Shown piece by piece: positions 7,731-15,218 of a stretch of DNA of 64,000 nucleotides. The stretch is from Acidimicrobiales bacterium (GTDB lineage: Bacteria; Actinomycetota; Acidimicrobiia; Acidimicrobiales; Aldehydirespiratoraceae), in the NCBI GenBank assembly GCA_029246685.1, contig JAQWMR010000010.1, positions 434,001 to 498,000 of the forward strand. Direction: 5' to 3'. Both the position numbers and the translations under genes were made by a program. Under the pieces are notes generated by a model. That model saw only the letters and a program-made list of their open reading frames with translations, ran no database searches and had not been told where the DNA came from. How positions within the stretch are numbered: position 1 is the stretch's first letter; each line of letters starts with the position of its first letter.

Positions 7731-9194
7731 ATGGCTATCGACGTCGACAAGAACTGGCAGCTCCTGATCAACGGTGAGTGGGTCGACCCCGCCGCGGGCA
7801 CCTACGAGATCATCGATCCGGCGACCACGAAGGTCGTCGGCAACGCTCCTGAAGCGAGCGTCGAACAGGCCAACGACACGGCCGCCGCGGCGAAGGAGGC
7901 CTTCCTGCCGTGGAAGAACCTCAGCCGGGAGGACCGCTGCGAGTACATCGGCCGCCTCGGTGAGGAAATCGCCAAGCGCTCAGGCGACTGGGTCGACACG
8001 GTCCAGGCCGAGACTGGCGCCACCATCGGCACCACCGAGAACCTGCAGGTGGGCGGCCCCGCCGTCGATCGCTTCCGCTACTACGCCAACCCCATCGATC
8101 TCGACGAGAACCTCCGCCCCATCCCCACGGCGAAGGGGCCGCTCGGCCCGGCAGGGATGATGAGCGCCCACGTGAAGCGCCAGCCGGTCGGCGTCGTCGC
8201 GGCCATCACGCCGTACAACTTCCCGGTCACGAATGTGGCGGGCAAGCTCGCTCCGGCGCTCGCCGCCGGCTGTACGACGATCATCAAGCCGGCGCCGCAG
8301 GACCCGCTGGGAATCTTCCTTCTCGGCGAGGCCGTCGACGCCGCCGGTCTGCCGCCAGGTGTTGTCAACATCGTCAACGGCGCCGGCCCGGAAGTCCCGT
8401 CTGCGCTCGTCGACTCCAACGATGTCGACATGATCTCGTTCACCGGCTCGTCGCCGGTCGGCGCGAAGATCATGGAGAACGGTGGCAAGACGATGAAGCG
8501 CCTTCTCATGGAGCTCGGAGGGAAGGGCGCCGCGATCGTCACCGACGATGCGGACATCGGCGCGACCGCGCAGGCCATCGCAACGGTGTGGGGCTTCCAC
8601 TCCGGCCAGATCTGTACCGCCCCCACCCGCGTGATCTGCCACCGCAGCGTCTACGACCAACTTGTCGAGACGCTCAAGACCTTTGCCGGATTCATGAAGG
8701 TCGGCGACCCGACCGAGCGCGACACGATCATCGGCCCGGTCATCACCGAGATCCATCGCGACCGCGTCGAAGCGTTCATCCAGTCCGGCAAGGACGCCGG
8801 TGCAACCGTCGTCTGTGGTGGCGACCGCCCCGAGTTGGACGGCTACTACGTCGCTCCGACCCTGCTCGCCGACTGCACGCCCGACATGCACGTCGTGCGT
8901 GAAGAGGCGTTCGCTCCGGTCATCGTGATCATGCCGTATGACGACGACGAGGAGGCCGTCCATCTCGCGAACGACTCGGACTACGGGCTCTACAGCTACG
9001 TCTTCTCCGGCGACACCATGCGCGCCTTCGCCATCGGTCAGCAGATCGAGAGCGGCAACGTCGGCCTCAACGTCATCCAGCCCCACATGGAAGCGCCCTT
9101 CGGCGGCTTCAAGATGTCGGGCGTCGGCCGCGACCGCGGCAAGTACGGGATCGAGGCCTACAGCGAGCTGCAGTCCATCAACTGGATCGGCTAG
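7731..9194 (+). CDS. Aldehyde dehydrogenase
   Basis: A 487-residue NAD(P)-dependent aldehyde dehydrogenase, oxidising an aldehyde to the acid. The catalytic cysteine is Cys295 in HSGQICTAPTR and the general base is Glu261 in MELGGKGA; TPYNFP holds the conserved asparagine, and FTGSSPVGAKI is the cofactor loop. The C-terminus PFGGFKMSGVGRDRGKYG is typical. The start ATG at 7731 gives the right N-terminus (LINGEWVDPAAG). The stop codon TAG lies in a CTAG tetranucleotide shared with the stop of the convergent dioxygenase gene. It is divergent from the thiolase and probably acts in the same catabolic block. The substrate is not readable. Confidence 0.95.
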   Translation: MAIDVDKNWQLLINGEWVDPAAGTYEIIDPATTKVVGNAPEASVEQANDTAAAAKEAFLPWKNLSREDRCEYIGRLGEEIAKRSGDWVDTVQAETGATIGTTENLQVGGPAVDRFRYYANPIDLDENLRPIPTAKGPLGPAGMMSAHVKRQPVGVVAAITPYNFPVTNVAGKLAPALAAGCTTIIKPAPQDPLGIFLLGEAVDAAGLPPGVVNIVNGAGPEVPSALVDSNDVDMISFTGSSPVGAKIMENGGKTMKRLLMELGGKGAAIVTDDADIGATAQAIATVWGFHSGQICTAPTRVICHRSVYDQLVETLKTFAGFMKVGDPTERDTIIGPVITEIHRDRVEAFIQSGKDAGATVVCGGDRPELDGYYVAPTLLADCTPDMHVVREEAFAPVIVIMPYDDDEEAVHLANDSDYGLYSYVFSGDTMRAFAIGQQIESGNVGLNVIQPHMEAPFGGFKMSGVGRDRGKYGIEAYSELQSINWIG

Positions 9195-10060
9195 TCCGCC
9201 GACTCCGCCAGGTGGCGACGAAGCTGGCGGTCGAGCCGGCTCGACGCGGGCGCGCCCCCGACGCGGGCCCATGGCTCCCAGCGGGGCCCCGCCACACCTT
9301 CAGGTGAATCGCCCATCACGGTCACGCGGCGGATCACCCGCTCCTGGTCGAAGTCGTCGATGACGTAGTGCTGCGTGCAGCGGTTGTCCCACATGGCCAC
9401 CGTCCCCTCGGCCCAGCGATAGCGCATGGCGAACCGGGGGTTCGACGCCCAGCGGGTGAGATGGCCGAGAAGCAGCTCACTCTCCTCGTGGCTCATCTCG
9501 ACGATGCGGCGGGTGAAGTGCTCGTTGACGAACAGTGACCGGCGGCCGGTGACCGGGTGGACGCGGACGACGGGGTGGATCGTGGTGCGGTCCGATCGGC
9601 CGTGCGGGTCGGCGTCGTGCAGGGCCGTGAGCCCGTCACACATGCCGCGCAACGGTGGCGACAGCTCCTCGTAGGCCCGGTACATGTTGGCAAACATTGT
9701 ATCGCCGCCCACCGGGGGGCAGGTCTGCATGCTGAGAATCGAATACAGCGCGGGCTCGGCTTGGAACGTCAGGTCGCTGTGCCACTCGTCGGCGATTCCG
9801 CCGGCCGACGCTCGAAGTTCGAAGATCTCCGGCGTGTCCGAGACGCCGACGGCGTTCGGATGGGCTTCGAGCGGGCCCAAGCGTCGTCCGAACGCGAGGT
9901 GTTCCTCCGTCGAGAGGTTCTGGTCCGGGAAGAAGAGCACGAGGTGCTCCGTGATCAGCTCCTCGACGGTCGAGATGTCGGCGTCTGTCGGGTGAGCCAG
10001 GTCGATGCCACGCACTTCGGCGCCGAGCGATCCGGTGAGACGGGCGACGCCGAGGCTCAT
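9191..10060 (-). CDS. TauD/TfdA-family 2-oxoglutarate dioxygenase
   Basis: A 289-residue Fe(II)/2-oxoglutarate dioxygenase of the TauD/TfdA family, which hydroxylates sulfonates, aryloxyalkanoates and related compounds. The iron ligands are the HSD of EWHSDLTF and the later histidine of CTQHYV; the 2-oxoglutarate-binding arginine is in RVIRRVTVMG. The N-terminal LGAEVRGIDL and LFFPDQNLS are hallmarks of the family. It lies 3 bp after the alpha/beta hydrolase upstream on the same strand, suggesting a two-gene unit, and its stop TAG overlaps that of the convergent aldehyde dehydrogenase. The substrate is unknown. Confidence 0.94.
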   Translation of the reverse strand: MSLGVARLTGSLGAEVRGIDLAHPTDADISTVEELITEHLVLFFPDQNLSTEEHLAFGRRLGPLEAHPNAVGVSDTPEIFELRASAGGIADEWHSDLTFQAEPALYSILSMQTCPPVGGDTMFANMYRAYEELSPPLRGMCDGLTALHDADPHGRSDRTTIHPVVRVHPVTGRRSLFVNEHFTRRIVEMSHEESELLLGHLTRWASNPRFAMRYRWAEGTVAMWDNRCTQHYVIDDFDQERVIRRVTVMGDSPEGVAGPRWEPWARVGGAPASSRLDRQLRRHLAESAD

Positions 10061-10063
10061 GGC

Positions 10064-10714
10064 TCAGTCCCACTGGGGGACGGCGTCGATGAACTCGAGG
10101 GCCGCGTCGATGAAGGAGAACTGCTTCGGCAGACCGAAGTGGTCGATGCCCGGGAGGATCTTCACCTGGCAGTCGGGGAGCCGGTCGGCCAGTGGTTCCG
10201 GAGGGCCCGCGAAGTCCTCGCTGCCGATGATGATGAGGCACGGGCCGGCCACGCTCGCCAGCTCCTCGTCCGTGAACGGCCGCCGTTCCCGGCTGATACA
10301 TGCGCGCAGCGCGTCCGCGTCATTGCCGGGCGTGGCGATCAGGGAGTCGAACCGGTCGGCAGTGTGGTCAGCGAGGCCTTCGTCGTCGGTGGGGAGGAGG
10401 TTGCGTCCGACCGCAGCGAGCACCAGTCGGTTCACCCGTTCGGGGTACTGCATCGCGATCTGCAACGCGGTGCGGGCGCCGAGCGAATAGCCGATGATGT
10501 CAGCCGGCGTCTCGGGGAACTGCTCCATGACCGGAGTCACCAGGTCGTCGTACTCCGCGGGGTCCGTGGGCTTGGGCGCTTCGCCATGGCCGAGGAGGTC
10601 GATGCCGAACGCGCGGCGCCGGGCGTCTTTCAGCAGATCGAACCAGCCGGGCTCCTGCCAGGTGCGTTCGGTCGAGGTGGCGAAGCCATGGAGGAGTACG
10701 ACGGGTGGGCCCAT
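10064..10714 (-). CDS. Alpha/beta-fold hydrolase
   Basis: A 216-residue alpha/beta hydrolase. The oxyanion-hole motif is LLHGFA near the N-terminus, the nucleophile elbow is GYSLGA, the likely acid is the aspartate of GSEDFAG and the histidine is in PGIDHFGL, so the triad looks complete. An in-frame stop shortly upstream of the ATG at 10714 supports that start. The protein is short, with a small cap region. It is followed by the TauD-type dioxygenase after 3 bp. Upstream on the same strand lies the broken neocarzinostatin-like gene, whose tail may overlap it. The specific reaction, esterase or otherwise, cannot be told. Confidence 0.88.
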   Translation of the reverse strand: MGPPVVLLHGFATSTERTWQEPGWFDLLKDARRRAFGIDLLGHGEAPKPTDPAEYDDLVTPVMEQFPETPADIIGYSLGARTALQIAMQYPERVNRLVLAAVGRNLLPTDDEGLADHTADRFDSLIATPGNDADALRACISRERRPFTDEELASVAGPCLIIIGSEDFAGPPEPLADRLPDCQVKILPGIDHFGLPKQFSFIDAALEFIDAVPQWD

Positions 10715-11355
10715 GCCCTCTTCCTAGTCACTCCACCGCCGTCACTCCAAGGGCACGAGGCGAGCGTGTCGTCGCCGACGCCGACCGAGAAGTCACAGCC
10801 CACGGTGGTGCAATCGTCGTAGAGCCCGGACTCGCCGCTGAACAACGCGAAGTCGAACTCGGTCGTGTCGGCGTCGATGAACGGGATCGTCGGATCGCCC
10901 CGGCTCGGCTACGACGCAGGCTGGTTCCAGAAGCCGTCAGGATGGTCGACCCGGAGGTGAATCCCGGTGAAGTGGGCCGCGCCATCGATCCGGAATGTGA
11001 TGGACGTGCCTTCGATGTACTGGAACGGGACATCGGCGGTCACGACCACCGGCGGGGGAGCGGCGCCGATCCACTGCAGTGGTGCCAGCGCTTCTTGCCC
11101 CGCCGCGGTGGAGACGCGAAGTACGCAGCCGATCACGCCGCAGTCGAGGAACCCGTCCTCGGGGAAGAACTGCATGCGGTCGGCTGTGAAGGGACCGAAG
11201 AACGACGGCGACTCGGTGCACTCGTCGAGCGCGTTGAGCTTGAACGCCTGCGTCAGCGCGGATCCCACGCCGTCGTTGGGCTCAGCCGTCAGGGTCAGGG
11301 ACTGCCCATCGGCGTATGGCGGTTGCGCCGAGAGACCGATGATCAGCGGAGCGGG
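10715..11355 (-). pseudogene. Neocarzinostatin-like repeat secreted protein, 5'-truncated with in-frame stop
   Basis: The reading frame enters near 11355 with PPAPLIIGLSAQPPYADGQ and runs through FLDCGVIGCVLRVSTAAGQ, which fits the paired-cysteine core of neocarzinostatin-like beta-sandwich domains. After FWNQPAS it meets TAG at 10909-10911. The same frame then continues into a second, related unit with LYDDCTTVGCDFSVGVGDD, so the stop interrupts a two-domain protein. The 5' end, including any signal peptide, is missing because the sequence switches at about 11355 into a histidine kinase fragment on the other strand. The natural C-terminus is unclear and may run into the hydrolase start. The family call rests on pattern similarity only. 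Confidence 0.6.
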
Positions 11356-11669
11356 CGGCTCGTCTGCTCGACAATGCGGCCCGCCACGCGGAGTCTGCCG
11401 TCGCAGTCGGGGTCCACACCGACGACGGCGTGGTGACGCTGTGGGTCGACGATGACGGCCCCGGCGTGCCCGTGGTCGACCGCGATTGGATCTTCGAACG
11501 GTTCACGCGGCTCGAGGCGGCCCGCACCCGCGACACCGGCGGCGCGGGGCTCAGCCTCGCCGTTGTGGTGGCGACAGTGGCGGCGATGGGCGGCACTGTG
11601 TCGGTTGACGACGCGCCGAGCGGTGGCGCGCGGTTCAGCGTGCGCTGGCCGGCCGTCGTCGCGGACTGA
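11356..11669 (+). pseudogene. Histidine kinase ATPase domain, 3' fragment
   Basis: This is the C-terminal catalytic part of a two-component sensor kinase. It begins at the N-box (RLLDNAARHAES), followed by the G1 box VDDDGPGVP, the F-box IFERFTR and the G2-type RDTGGAGLSLAVV, and ends with GGARFSVRWP. The sensor, HAMP and histidine phosphoacceptor regions that should precede the N-box are absent; upstream sequence belongs to a gene on the opposite strand. It has no start codon at the natural place and should be non-functional. No response regulator gene lies nearby. The fragment is oriented so that both neighbouring genes lost their 5' ends at one point. Confidence 0.83.
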
Positions 11670-11794
11670 ACGCGCCCCGAGTTGGCACCGCGAGAACTGA
11701 TGCACCGTCAGGAACAATTCTGCCGGACAGTCCGACTCTGCATCGCCGATCACCTTTCGCGATAGGTGCTAGCGCGAACAATCATCACGGTTCA

Positions 11795-11810
11795 CGGGAC
11801 TTTCGTCCCG
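11795..11810 (+). terminator. Short GC hairpin followed by a T-rich stretch
   Basis: CGGGAC and GTCCCG form a 6-bp stem around a TTTC loop, followed by AGTTTT. It could end transcription from the kinase remnant or be part of the leader ahead of WhiB. The T-run is short, so this is tentative. Confidence 0.35.
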
Positions 11811-11817
11811 AGTTTTC

Positions 11818-11834
11818 CTACCTTACGAAGGTAG
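11818..11834. promoter_or_regulatory. Perfect 7-bp dyad upstream of WhiB
   Basis: CTACCTT and AAGGTAG are separated by ACG. The dyad is about 80 bp before the WhiB start and may be an operator or leader hairpin. Nothing in the sequence identifies its partner. Confidence 0.4.
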
Positions 11835-11911
11835 CCGAACGGGGCACCGAGACCGCACGAAATGGGCGGCGGAGGGCTCCAGGGAAGCGGGTGTGCCAGG
11901 TGCTTGAGATC

Positions 11912-12247
11912 ATGGAATCGGTGGAGACGCCGGTAGGACCGATCGGATCGACCGAGTGGATGGACGAGGCCGCGTGTGCGGGTCACAGCGACCTGTTCTT
12001 TGCCCCGTTCGCCGAACGGCCCGAAGCCCGAGTGCGCCGTGAGGCCGCAGCCCGAGTGATCTGCCAAGAGTGCCTCGTCCTGTCCTCGTGCCAGGAGTAC
12101 GCCCGAGCGAACCGCGAGCTCGGCTTCTGGGGCGGCGAGAGTGAATCGGAGCGAGCCGACGCCGGCTTCCCTCCCACCACGCCGATCATCGGCCGCAAGC
12201 GTGTCGCCGAGCAGCGTGCTCGCGACGCCATGGCCAACGCCTCCTGA
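11912..12247 (+). CDS. WhiB-family iron-sulfur transcription regulator
   Basis: A 111-residue WhiB-like protein, a family that binds a [4Fe-4S] cluster and acts with the primary sigma factor. The four cluster cysteines are Cys22, Cys51, Cys54 and Cys60 (spacing x28, x2, x5), and the turn GFWGGES follows as in the family. A basic tail (IIGRKRVAEQRARDAM) would contact DNA. ATG 11912 gives the expected short N-terminus; a GTG 21 bp upstream is also possible. It has a 240-bp upstream region with two small hairpins. WhiB proteins are confined to actinobacteria and their phages, so this is strong taxonomic evidence. Which WhiB subclass it is remains open. Confidence 0.95.
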   Translation: MESVETPVGPIGSTEWMDEAACAGHSDLFFAPFAERPEARVRREAAARVICQECLVLSSCQEYARANRELGFWGGESESERADAGFPPTTPIIGRKRVAEQRARDAMANAS

Positions 12248-12303
12248 GCGCATTCTTCGTCGGCTCGGCGCCGATGCGAGGATGACGGAGTGACGAGGAC
12301 GCC

Positions 12304-13182
12304 GTGAACGACGAATCCTGCTGCGCGCCGTCGCGCGTCGACGAACCGTCCGCGCCTCCCGACGTCACCGCGCAGACCGGCGGCGTTCTACCGTCGATGG
12401 TCGCCATCGACGCAGGATCGTTTCGGATGGGGACTGACCACGGCCGATTCCCCGCCGACCACGAGGGTCCCATCCGCGACATCGCGACCGCGGCGTACGA
12501 GATCGCACCCAACCTGGTCACCAACGACGACTTCGCGGCGTTCGCCGACGCGACTGGCCTCGTGACACTGGCTGAGTCCGAGGGTTGGTCCTTCGTCTTC
12601 GGCGGACTGCTCCCGGACGACTTTCCTCCCACCCGCGGCGTCGTGGGCGCCGAGTGGTGGCGCGCCGTGGAAGGCGCCGACTGGCGTCATCCGTACGGTC
12701 CGCACAGCGACCTCGATGGGCTCAACACCCATCCGGTGGTGCATCTGACCTGGCACGAAGCGACGGCGTACGCGACCTGGGTCGGCGGCCGGCTTCCCAC
12801 GGAGGGTGAATGGGAACGAGCCGCTCGCGGTGGTCTCGATCAATCCATCTACGCATGGGGCGACGAGCTGACGCCGGACGGCGCGCATCACTGCAACATC
12901 TGGCAGGGCACGTTCCCCACTGCGAACAGCCTCGAGGACGGCTGGCTCGGCACCTCGCCCGTGGCGTCATATCCGCCGAACGGGTTCGGGCTCTACGACG
13001 TGGCCGGCAACGTCTGGGAGTGGTGCGCCGACGACTTTGCCGATCGGCCCGACCACAAGGTGATCAAGGGCGGGTCGTACCTTTGCCACGACAGCTACTG
13101 CAACCGGTACCGTGTCGGCGCTCGCTCGTCGAACACCCACGACACGTCCACCGGCAACATGGGGTTCCGGGTCGCAGCATGA
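12304..13182 (+). CDS. Formylglycine-generating enzyme (FGE/SUMF1)
   Basis: A 292-residue formylglycine-generating enzyme, which oxidises a cysteine in type I sulfatases (CxPxR) to formylglycine with the help of copper and oxygen. The decisive evidence is the C-terminal KGGSYLCHDSYCNRYR with the catalytic pair Cys261 and Cys266, at the same spacing as the human enzyme and absent from generic SUMF1-domain proteins. Also visible are VTWHEATAY-like HLTWHEATAY, GRLPTEGEWERAARGG and GNVWEWCAD. The N-terminus NDESCCAPSR is extended and cysteine-containing. No sulfatase gene is in the window. It shares an ATGA overlap with the next gene. Confidence 0.93.
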   Translation: MNDESCCAPSRVDEPSAPPDVTAQTGGVLPSMVAIDAGSFRMGTDHGRFPADHEGPIRDIATAAYEIAPNLVTNDDFAAFADATGLVTLAESEGWSFVFGGLLPDDFPPTRGVVGAEWWRAVEGADWRHPYGPHSDLDGLNTHPVVHLTWHEATAYATWVGGRLPTEGEWERAARGGLDQSIYAWGDELTPDGAHHCNIWQGTFPTANSLEDGWLGTSPVASYPPNGFGLYDVAGNVWEWCADDFADRPDHKVIKGGSYLCHDSYCNRYRVGARSSNTHDTSTGNMGFRVAA

Positions 13183-13718
13183 AACGGCTGATGCTGAAGT
13201 TCTTCGACTGGACCAACCCGGTCATGATTCGTGTTCTCACCTCGCGCGCCCATCGGATTCTGAGCGCCGGGCTCTGCGTCATCGCATACGAAGGCCGACG
13301 CTCCGGTCGAACGTTCCGGCTGCCCGTGGGCTACCACGACTTCGACGGCACGGTCGTGGTCTCCACGTCGATCGCTTCGGAGCGATCCTGGTGGCGCAAC
13401 TTTCAAGGCGGCCACCCAGCTCGGCTCTGTGTGAAGGGCCAGTGGCGCGAGCTCGAAGGCCGTCCCCTCTTTGCGCGGTCCCTCAACCACGTCTCTCTGA
13501 GTGGTTGCAGCGCGCGCTGCCCGCGCTCAAGCGCGACGAGGTTCATCGCGGCGCGGGCGGCAAGGCGATCTGCACGACACCGGGCTGGCAGTCGACAACG
13601 GCCGGCGTCGCGCCGAGGGGTTCGCCGTCGCCCCAGAGGTCCACGGCATCGTCCTCGATCGTCACCCGCTGGCCGCGGAGCGTGTGGACATCGGGATGGT
13701 CGAGGTGAGCACCGCTGA
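13179..13718 (+). CDS. DUF385/DDN-type nitroreductase-like protein with doubtful C-terminus
   Basis: The first about 100 residues (MKRLMLKFFDWTNPVMIRVL, then TYEGRRSGR-like YEGRRSGRTFRLPVGYHDF and WWRNFQGGHPARLCVKG) match the deazaflavin-dependent nitroreductase (DUF385) split-barrel family, small F420- or flavin-linked redox proteins. The start overlaps the FGE stop as ATGA, so the two are likely translated together. After about 13490 the frame no longer looks like protein and runs 176 bp into the convergent lipid kinase gene. Another frame at 13500 gives EWLQRALPALKRDE, which could be the true tail after a small indel. The stop at 13718 is therefore probably not native. Confidence 0.6.
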   Translation: MKRLMLKFFDWTNPVMIRVLTSRAHRILSAGLCVIAYEGRRSGRTFRLPVGYHDFDGTVVVSTSIASERSWWRNFQGGHPARLCVKGQWRELEGRPLFARSLNHVSLSGCSARCPRSSATRFIAARAARRSARHRAGSRQRPASRRGVRRRPRGPRHRPRSSPAGRGACGHRDGRGEHR

Positions 13719-14424
13719 AGACCAGGCGGAAGAAGCGGAGGAGTTCGATGCGGCCGACGTCGCCTACGACGGTGATGTCGAGAAGGCCATCCGCGGGGTC
13801 GGCATCCGGGCAGATCTCCATGCCTCCTCCGAACCACGCCGTGTTCGCGACGGCCACGAGCGCGGCGTCGAACTCATGCATCTCGTCGTCGACGGTCAGA
13901 CGGACGCGGCGTCGCCGAAGCCGGGGGAGCTCGGCGACGGTCGCGACGGTGTAGCGGGACGGTCCCCGCGGGAACCGCAGTCGATTGGCCCGTCCGTTGA
14001 CGTCGCCGGCGAAGCCGAAGGTGGCGACCGACGCCACCCATGTCTCGCGGACCCGCAGCGCATCGATGGCCTGCGTCGGCCCGAGCGCGATCCGTGTCGC
14101 GGCCACGGGATCGTCGGGCAGCCCCAGCCCACGGGCGAAGTCGTTGCCGGTACCCACGGGGACCACCCCGAGCGCTGTGCTCGTGCCCGCCACTGCCTGT
14201 ACGCCGATGTGGACGAGGCCGTCACCGCCGGCGACCACGAGTCGACTCGCCCCGTCGCGGACAGCGTCGGTGACCGCGGTGGCGCTCGCGTCGGCAGTCG
14301 GTCCGGTGAGCTCTACAACGGCGCGGCCTTCGGCCTCGAGTTCCGCTCGGATCGCGGCGAATGCCCGGTCACCGCGACCTCGCCCGGCGTCCGGGCTCGT
14401 GAGGAGGTGGACGGTCTCGGTCAC
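13543..14424 (-). CDS. Diacylglycerol/sphingosine kinase-like lipid kinase
   Basis: A 293-residue lipid kinase of the DAGK catalytic family (YegS/DgkB-like), transferring phosphate from ATP to a lipid hydroxyl. The nucleotide-binding GGDG is in LVVAGGDGLVHIG, followed by LGVVPVGTGNDFARGLGLP, which is diagnostic. The GTG start at 14424 gives MTETVHLLTSPDAGRGRGD, a normal N-terminus, and overlaps the stop of the SDR upstream by 4 bp (GTGA). Reading further upstream would only extend through the SDR gene in the wrong frame. It is the last gene of a five-gene overlapping operon and converges with the DUF385-type gene. Confidence 0.92.
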   Translation of the reverse strand: MTETVHLLTSPDAGRGRGDRAFAAIRAELEAEGRAVVELTGPTADASATAVTDAVRDGASRLVVAGGDGLVHIGVQAVAGTSTALGVVPVGTGNDFARGLGLPDDPVAATRIALGPTQAIDALRVRETWVASVATFGFAGDVNGRANRLRFPRGPSRYTVATVAELPRLRRRRVRLTVDDEMHEFDAALVAVANTAWFGGGMEICPDADPADGLLDITVVGDVGRIELLRFFRLVFSGAHLDHPDVHTLRGQRVTIEDDAVDLWGDGEPLGATPAVVDCQPGVVQIALPPAPR

Positions 14425-15218
14425 AGCCCGAGGTAGCGGCCGCCGTCGACCGCAAGTGTCTGCCCGGTCATGTGGCGCGACATCGGCGAGGCGAGGAAGA
14501 CCGCCACTGGGCCGATGTCCTCGGCTGGGTCGCCGATGCGTTGGAGGGGCGTCCGGCCTCGGAGTCGGGCCTCGAGCGTGGGGTTGGCGGCGGTGGCGAC
14601 GTCCATCGCCGGTGTCCAGGCGACCGGCGCGATCGCGTTGACCCGCACGCCGGCCGGGCCCCACTCCCGAGCGAGGCTCTTGAGCAGGCCTCGCTGCGCG
14701 CCCTTCACACATCCGTAGAGCGGGAGATTGCCGGAGCCTTCGATTCCCGCCGGCGACGTCAACAAGATGAGGGTGCCGTGGTCCTTGGCGAGATGGGGGA
14801 ACGCGGCGGTCGCGCAGTGAAAGCTCGCCGTGGTCGACGTGGTGATCTGCGCGGCGATGGTGTCGTCGTCGATCTCCTGCAGCGTCAGCGGCGGCCCGGG
14901 CGGCGACACGGCGTTGTGCACCATGACGTCGAGGCGGCCGAATCGCTCGACGGTTTCTGCGACCGCGACGGAGACGTCGGCTTCCACGCCGACGTCGCAG
15001 CGAACCGCGGTTGCGTCGCCGCCCGATTCTCGGATCGCCGCTGCGACCGGCTCGCCGGTCTCGAGGCGCCGGGCAGCGATGACCACCGAGGCACCGGCTG
15101 CGGCGAGGGCCTCGGCGATGCCTTGGCCCACACCCTGACCTGCGCCCGTGACGATCGCGACGCGGCCGGCGAGGAGGCCGGTCACGTCGGCGAGTGGTGG
15201 CGTCGGAACGTCGCTCAT
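14421..15218 (-). CDS. SDR family oxidoreductase
   Basis: A 265-residue classical SDR. It shows the cofactor loop TGAGQGVGQG near residue 24, the YGCVK catalytic pair with a preceding LLTSPAG serine region, and a C-terminal MTGQTLAVDGG typical of the enoyl- or ketoacyl-reductase branch. The usual NNAG is HNAV here. It overlaps its neighbours by 4 bp on both sides (ATGA with the gene upstream, GTGA with the lipid kinase). The operon also holds a crotonase and two other SDR-fold genes, which suggests CoA-ester or lipid metabolism. The substrate is unknown. Confidence 0.93.
   Translation of the reverse strand: MSDVPTPPLADVTGLLAGRVAIVTGAGQGVGQGIAEALAAAGASVVIAARRLETGEPVAAAIRESGGDATAVRCDVGVEADVSVAVAETVERFGRLDVMVHNAVSPPGPPLTLQEIDDDTIAAQITTSTTASFHCATAAFPHLAKDHGTLILLTSPAGIEGSGNLPLYGCVKGAQRGLLKSLAREWGPAGVRVNAIAPVAWTPAMDVATAANPTLEARLRGRTPLQRIGDPAEDIGPVAVFLASPMSRHMTGQTLAVDGGRYLGL

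Noticed and set aside
6579..9194. An 871-residue open frame on the plus strand reaching back from the aldehyde dehydrogenase across the thiolase gene
   Set aside because: The first 384 residues are the antisense of the thiolase and have no protein character; the true gene starts at ATG 7731.
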